From: Steromphala cineraria
Lineage: Eukaryota; Mollusca; Gastropoda; Trochida; Trochidae
Length of the DNA stretch: 64,000 bases
NCBI GenBank assembly: GCA_916613615.1
Contig: OU744731.1
Location: forward strand, 52,676,645 to 52,740,644
Reading direction: 5' to 3'
Each line of letters opens with the position of its first letter. The first letter of the stretch is position 1. The notes beneath the pieces were generated by a model. It was not told the origin of the DNA, searched no databases, and saw only the letters and a program-made list of their open reading frames with translations. The position numbers and the translations under genes were made by a program. Positions 59,260 to 64,000 of the stretch are shown here, one piece after another.

Positions 59260-60280
59260 CTACACATAACTTAGCTCACTGTGGCGAAATTCTGTGTGAG
59301 GTTAATCGCAGATTCCTTGCCATGTCAGCAAGACATAGAGAAATAACTCTTGTTCATTCTGGCTTTTTATTGCGAAATTGCCAAGCTTGCTTTTATTTGT
59401 GATACAATTCATATAGGAGAAATTGTCGACGTTGCCTACGTTTTCTTTATGTCAGGACGTGTATTGGTCAAACAATTGCGACATTTTTTGTCAATTTATT
59501 TGTTTCCTCTTAGTAATGCTGTACAACTTATACAAATGCTTTATGTACGACTTATTATTACGTGTTTCTATATTTATCTGTTAGAGTCTGTATGGAATAA
59601 ATTGAAAGACACTATTGTCATATTCAATTGTAATTTATGATACAAAACAAATACCCCTCAGTAGCTTATTATTAGTTTACCAAATGAGAAAAATGAGTCA
59701 GCTGTAATTAGTTTTCTTTCTAACATTATGTAGACTCGATTATTTTCGGGAAATTGAAATGTTACATCAACTTAGAGTGTTTTTAACCGTTTAGAAATGA
59801 TAATTAATGATATAAAAAGGAAAATATTGTGTATTTTATTGAATCAGTAAAAACAAACAGTGTAGCTATATTGATTCAATGCTTGTGAGTAGGAAGTAAA
59901 TATTACCACAACATCCGGTTTCACAACTATATCGGAGTTGCCTCCCTTACATCGTTTATCCTGCAAAGTACCACACATGTACTCCGTTAATAGTCTGGCT
60001 GAGACGTTGTTAAATTATCTTCGTCTTATGTTGTTGAGGAATATATTGGTCTTCATTGTCTTACATGTGTATTGTTATCATCATATCTGCATCACTGATG
60101 TTATCATCTCAGCTAATACTTATTATTTACATGATCATTATCATGATAATCATTGACATAACCATTTAATTAATTCACATCATGAACATTTTCATCTGCA
60201 TTATCATTTTAATTCTAATCACAAAAATTATCATCGACATAACATTTGAATACACACCATGAACATTATCATTGACATGA
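59260..60280. other. non-coding, AT-rich
   Basis: The plus-strand frame 59350-59640 has no recognisable domain and lies in AT-rich DNA, so I do not call it a gene. From about 60060 the sequence becomes rich in CATTATCAT-type words, which grade into the minisatellite. Confidence 0.4.
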
Positions 60281-60282
60281 TC

Positions 60283-60660
60283 ATTTTAATTCACATCATA
60301 AACATAATCATCAACATTATCATTTGGCTTCACATTATAAACATAATCATCAACATTATCATTTGGCTTCACATCATAAACATAATCATCAACATTATCA
60401 TTTGGCTTCACATTATAAACATAATCATCAACATTATCATTTGGCTTCACATCATAAACATAATCATCAACATTATCATTTGGCTTCACATTATAAACAT
60501 AATCATCAACATTATCATTTGGCTTCACATCATAAACATAATCATCAACATTATCATTTGGCTTCACATTATAAACATAATCATCAACATTATCATTTGA
60601 AATCACATCATAAACATAATCATCAACATTATCATTTGAAATCACATAAACGACATTATC
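60283..60660. repeat. 39-bp minisatellite with 78-bp higher-order unit
   Basis: The unit ATAAACATAATCATCAACAT + TATCATTTGGCTTCACAT(C/T) is 39 bp and repeats about eight times almost exactly, with degraded units at both ends. Neighbouring units alternate CACATCATAAAC and CACATTATAAAC, so the true period is 78 bp. Since 39 is divisible by three and the unit lacks stops in several frames, long repetitive frames appear on both strands. I regard these as by-products. Confidence 0.95.
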
Positions 60661-60811
60661 ATTGGAATTCACGTCATAAACTACATCATGATCACCACCA
60701 TCATTGAAACCTTAAACATTTTTCATGTTCATTGTCCTACGTTACATCGATTATATGAACCACAATATATTTGCTCTGAATGTATCGATCACTGGATATG
60801 ATATAGAGGAA

Positions 60812-61058
60812 TATCTAATGTAAAGTTTAGACATGCGATTTATTTTTCTTACACCAATTGAATCATATAATTATATTATATAAATATATAATATATAATT
60901 ATGACTTTATGTGAAACCTCACAATTTGCTCATTGACTATGGATGATTGGTTTGTGTAATAATATTTTTGACACTATCCAAAAAATACATTAAGCATTAA
61001 TGTACACTTATCAGCAACATTTCAAATAGAAAATTTTCGAAAAACGTGCTACTACCCC
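60812..61058 (+). mobile_element. MITE family A, copy 5 (5'-incomplete)
   Basis: It keeps TAATGTAAAGTTTAGACATG, GACTATGGATGATTGGTTTG, AATGTACACTTATCAGC and the right end AAAAACGTGCTACTACCCC. The left terminal part with GGGGAATATAAGG is missing. A palindromic TATAATTATATTATATAAAT stretch interrupts it at 60867-60902. Confidence 0.75.
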
Positions 61059-61369
61059 TTCTTCTGATACCAGTTTGGATAGTTGGTAGCTTATTTTGAT
61101 TGAAATTAATGAAAATTGTCTTTAATATATCTGAAAATGTTTGGCTGACAATTCAAAATCGAGGTTGTTCTTTATAATATTTTGCGTCTTCAAATGTTGT
61201 TTGGAGCAGATAGCATGATTATATTTTCATTGGTCCTTGTTATGAGCATAAGTGTATGGCATATCACTTGTTGTATGAACTATATAACAAATAAAAGCAT
61301 TTTTGTTCACAATGCTTTCTCTAAATGACACATGGTGACCTGCACACCTTTAGAATCATCTAAAATAAA

Positions 61370-61810
61370 GAAAAGGTTATTATTGATACTCAACTACACA
61401 TTGCATTCAAAGCGGCGTTTGTATGTAAATTTTTATGTAGATAATCACGCCGTTGTCAAGCAACCAATACAAATGATTTGATAAAGACGGATATATTCTG
61501 TGAGAGGCAATTTAAAAGCTGGTTTGTTGAGGAAAAACAAATTATTATTGATAGTCAACTACATCATTGCATTAAAAGCGACGTTTTTTTATGTAAATAA
61601 TGACACTGTTATCAATCAAGAAATACACATGATTTGATAAAGACGAATATATATATACACACGTGCATTAACTGATGTTTTGTATCATTTAATGATTTGG
61701 TGTACACTTTTTTTAAATAAAGATTGTATTTTAATTACAAATTATTTGACAAAGACGAAGATATGCAATCGTACATTAAATGGTGTTTTTGTATCATTTA
61801 ATAGTTTGAT
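61370..61810. repeat. diverged tandem repeat, two to three copies
   Basis: TTATTATTGATACTCAACTA and the following TTGCATT...GCGRCGTTT, AAATGATTTGATAAAGACG (61377-61495) recur at 61542-61650. The last part (GACAAAGACGA, GTTTTTGTATCATTTAATAG) recurs again at 61745-61812. Copies are clearly diverged. No coding content. Confidence 0.65.
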
Positions 61811-64000
61811 TACATTTTCATAAGGAGTTTATTGTGAGGAAATTGTTAGCAATTTGCACAAGAAACAGAACTGATAAACAATATACGAAAGTTTGGGGTA
61901 TCGAATAAGGAAAGACCTTGTTGAGTAAATGGATAACCATGGAAACGTCGCTTGCAATGCAGTAAAGGTGGTGACTATCCGTAACAACTTGTTCTTCTGT
62001 TTGAAAAAAGTTGGATATAACTAATCAATGAGACTAAGCTCTCAATCTATTGATGCGACAAGCGTGCAGTGGGGTGATATCCAAACTCTATGTGGGTACA
62101 GTGTCAGCGATGACAACGATGTGAGGGCGTTGACCTATTTAAACTGAGTTCATTCACCTCACTGCTCTAAATCTGTTCATTTCTCAACTTGACTTACGTA
62201 ACGGTTTTGGTTATGGAATTTTGTAATCTTTATCTATTGATTATCTCTCATCTAAGTAAATGATAAATATTAATTAAAGATGTTTAAACAAAGAACGATT
62301 TACATTCATACTGCGAAGTTCCACACTGTCATTATTTTCAAAGACCCCACTTTAAGCACATATACTGTCCTTGAACAATGATGGAACTGCAGTTTCCGGT
62401 CACTCAGGTGTCATTTTACATATTTGAAGTCGTGGTTGTTAGCATGATTCTTTTCAGAGCTGACTTAAATTACAATCGAAGTTGTTAAATCGAACATGCA
62501 CATATGCTACACATCTATGATATCCCTCCGCCTTTGTCATCTGCGTATATATTCCATATAAATCGTTTCAAGTATAATCATAAAACGTTTCATCTTTGTT
62601 CCTATTGCGCGTAATAGTTATATTGTTATATTTTGGTACTGATACAGTTTTAATGTGTTTAGTGAATGTTTACTTATAGTAAGCAATACAGACGCTCGAG
62701 CAAAATGAGCTTTCTGAAATCTAGAAGATGCTAGCAAGTCTTGACCTCTCAGCTCTGTTATTATTGAAAGTAAACATTGTGGAGATAAGACTTCATGATA
62801 TAATCAGTCATAAATTTATCTTGTACTTTACGAAAATCTAGTGTACATATACGTATATACTCACTGAAAAAGGCAGAGGGTATTTTTTTCTGAATTTGGC
62901 AAACAATTTGCGTTCTACCTTGCCATTTTTAAACTGCAAGAGTTGATACATTAAGACAAAAGCAAATATGTAATGAGCGAGTAAGTTTTTGGTTTTCCTG
63001 TCAGTTGCTTAGACTGAGACAACCTTCGCCTGTAACTTGTAAGAGATACCGTTATTAGTTTTTGCAGAGCGTGAAGTGATTGTCACGTAACTCAGCAGAT
63101 ATTGCTGTTCTGTAAGGAAACTACATTGCACTGGTTAAGCCCTTGATAAATCATAACATACACTGTTTCGAACACCTAGTGTGGATTGGAAACATACACA
63201 AGACTTGTTTAAAAGTGATACACATATTAGCTATTAAAAAGCAGGCTAGCAGGTTACATGAAATTGTAACTCTCCTGTATACGGGCCGGAGGCCTTGAAT
63301 GCAATAAACTTTGTCTGTCTGTCTTTCTGTCCAATTCTGTTTTGGGAATATAGCATTGGCTACAATAGAAATCTTGACACACAAAGTCTCTTAAATATCT
63401 AGTTCAGTTAAGAGAATACAAATCAAGAGTTGACAGTGAATAGAACTATTTTCTGCAATGACAACATTCAAGAAATATTGCAGAGACACAGTTGATTGAA
63501 TGTAAATCAGCACGTACAGTAACTAAGTGCGTATCAACCAAAAAAATGTTTTATGAAAATATTTTTTGTCCCTTTACTTAATGGAAATACATATGTCAAG
63601 ATATCTTTGTGAAATCAAAATCAAATTTGAGATACGAGTACTGTTCAAATTAAAAAATTGAACAATTAAAAAGAACAAATGAGGTCTCTTCGTTTTTATA
63701 AATATGCGTAATTTTTCAGATATCGTTATTTGTTGAGTTTTCTAGATTTACTTATGAATGCGACAGACTGCTTTGGCTTTAGTTTGATACGACAGTCAAG
63801 CTGACTAAATAATTTACTCATTAAAACATATAACTGTATTGCTGTTCAAAGCGTGGCGGCTTTCAAAAGTGAGTGGTCTTTTAATTCAGTATAGAAATGA
63901 ACACGTGTTAATAACTGAAAACAAGTGAAAACTGAATATTTATGTAAAATGAAATATAAAGAAGGATAAATTACTTTATTGACTAGATCATCTTGTTGTT
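61811..64000. other. non-coding to window end; one LINE 3' tail
   Basis: No gene was recognised. At 63244-63335 the sequence CTCCTGTATACGGGCCGGAG, GCCTTGAATGCAATAAACTT, then TGTCTGTCTGTC is a LINE-type 3' end in plus orientation with a (TGTC)n tail. The rest is AT-rich with no repeat I can name. Confidence 0.5.
63244..63335 (+). repeat. LINE 3' end with (TGTC)n tail
   Basis: GGGCCGGAGGCCTTGAATGC then AATAAACTTTGTCTGTCTGTC. The arrangement, conserved stem (GGGCC...GGCC) then AATAAA and a tetranucleotide tail, is that of non-LTR retroposon 3' ends. There is no upstream coding part. Confidence 0.55.

Noticed and set aside
59350..59640. 96-codon plus-strand frame as a small membrane protein
   Set aside because: It is hydrophobic only because the DNA is AT-rich, with no Kozak-like start or transcript signals. 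I see no support.
60259..60707. Repetitive coding frames on both strands (IINIIIWLH, HKHNHQHYHLAS and NDNVDDYVYD types)
   Set aside because: They are by-products of a 39-bp minisatellite whose unit happens to lack stop codons. No start context, splice sites or unique sequence was seen.

Overview
The window is animal nuclear DNA. It is AT-rich, has intron-bearing genes with GT-AG splice sites, and is full of transposable elements. Several repeats are of kinds I associate with molluscs: tRNA-derived SINEs, GTCC/CTGTC-rich LINE tails, and a 'gtgtttcacaaacac' repeat. A bivalve or other lophotrochozoan is the best guess, but this is inference, not proof.

Three host genes are visible. (1) 6988-35905, plus strand: the last 24 exons (795 codons plus stop) of DNAAF9 (C20orf194/Shulin), the factor that packages outer dynein arms for delivery to cilia. 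Its 5' exons lie left of the window or were not recognised. (2) 41526-47791, minus strand: complete seven-exon HSPA13 (Stch), an Hsp70-like ATPase of the ER/microsomal compartment. (3) 55698-57347, minus strand: RO60 (TROVE2), the Y-RNA-binding ring protein. Its coding region is one exon, with a predicted non-coding first exon and TATA box near 59134-59258. DNAAF9 and HSPA13 converge. I see no functional link among the three.

The most remarkable object is a complete DIRS-type tyrosine-recombinase retrotransposon (26838-32932) in a DNAAF9 intron, in the same orientation as the gene. It has 181-bp inverted terminal repeats that look identical, open gag, RT/RNase H/methyltransferase and recombinase frames, and an internal complementary region that joins complements of both element ends. 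It looks young and perhaps still mobile.

The remaining non-coding DNA is largely repeats. These include a five-copy MITE family, a 3.6-kb element bounded by TTAA-containing inverted ends, and hAT-like and pogo-like MITEs. There are also foldback elements with near-perfect palindromes, a 5'-truncated CR1/L2-like LINE inside a pair of inverted repeats, several SINEs, a ninefold ~145-bp tandem array, a 39-bp minisatellite with a 78-bp higher-order unit, and pentanucleotide and poly-C tracts. From 59.3 kb to the end I recognise no gene.
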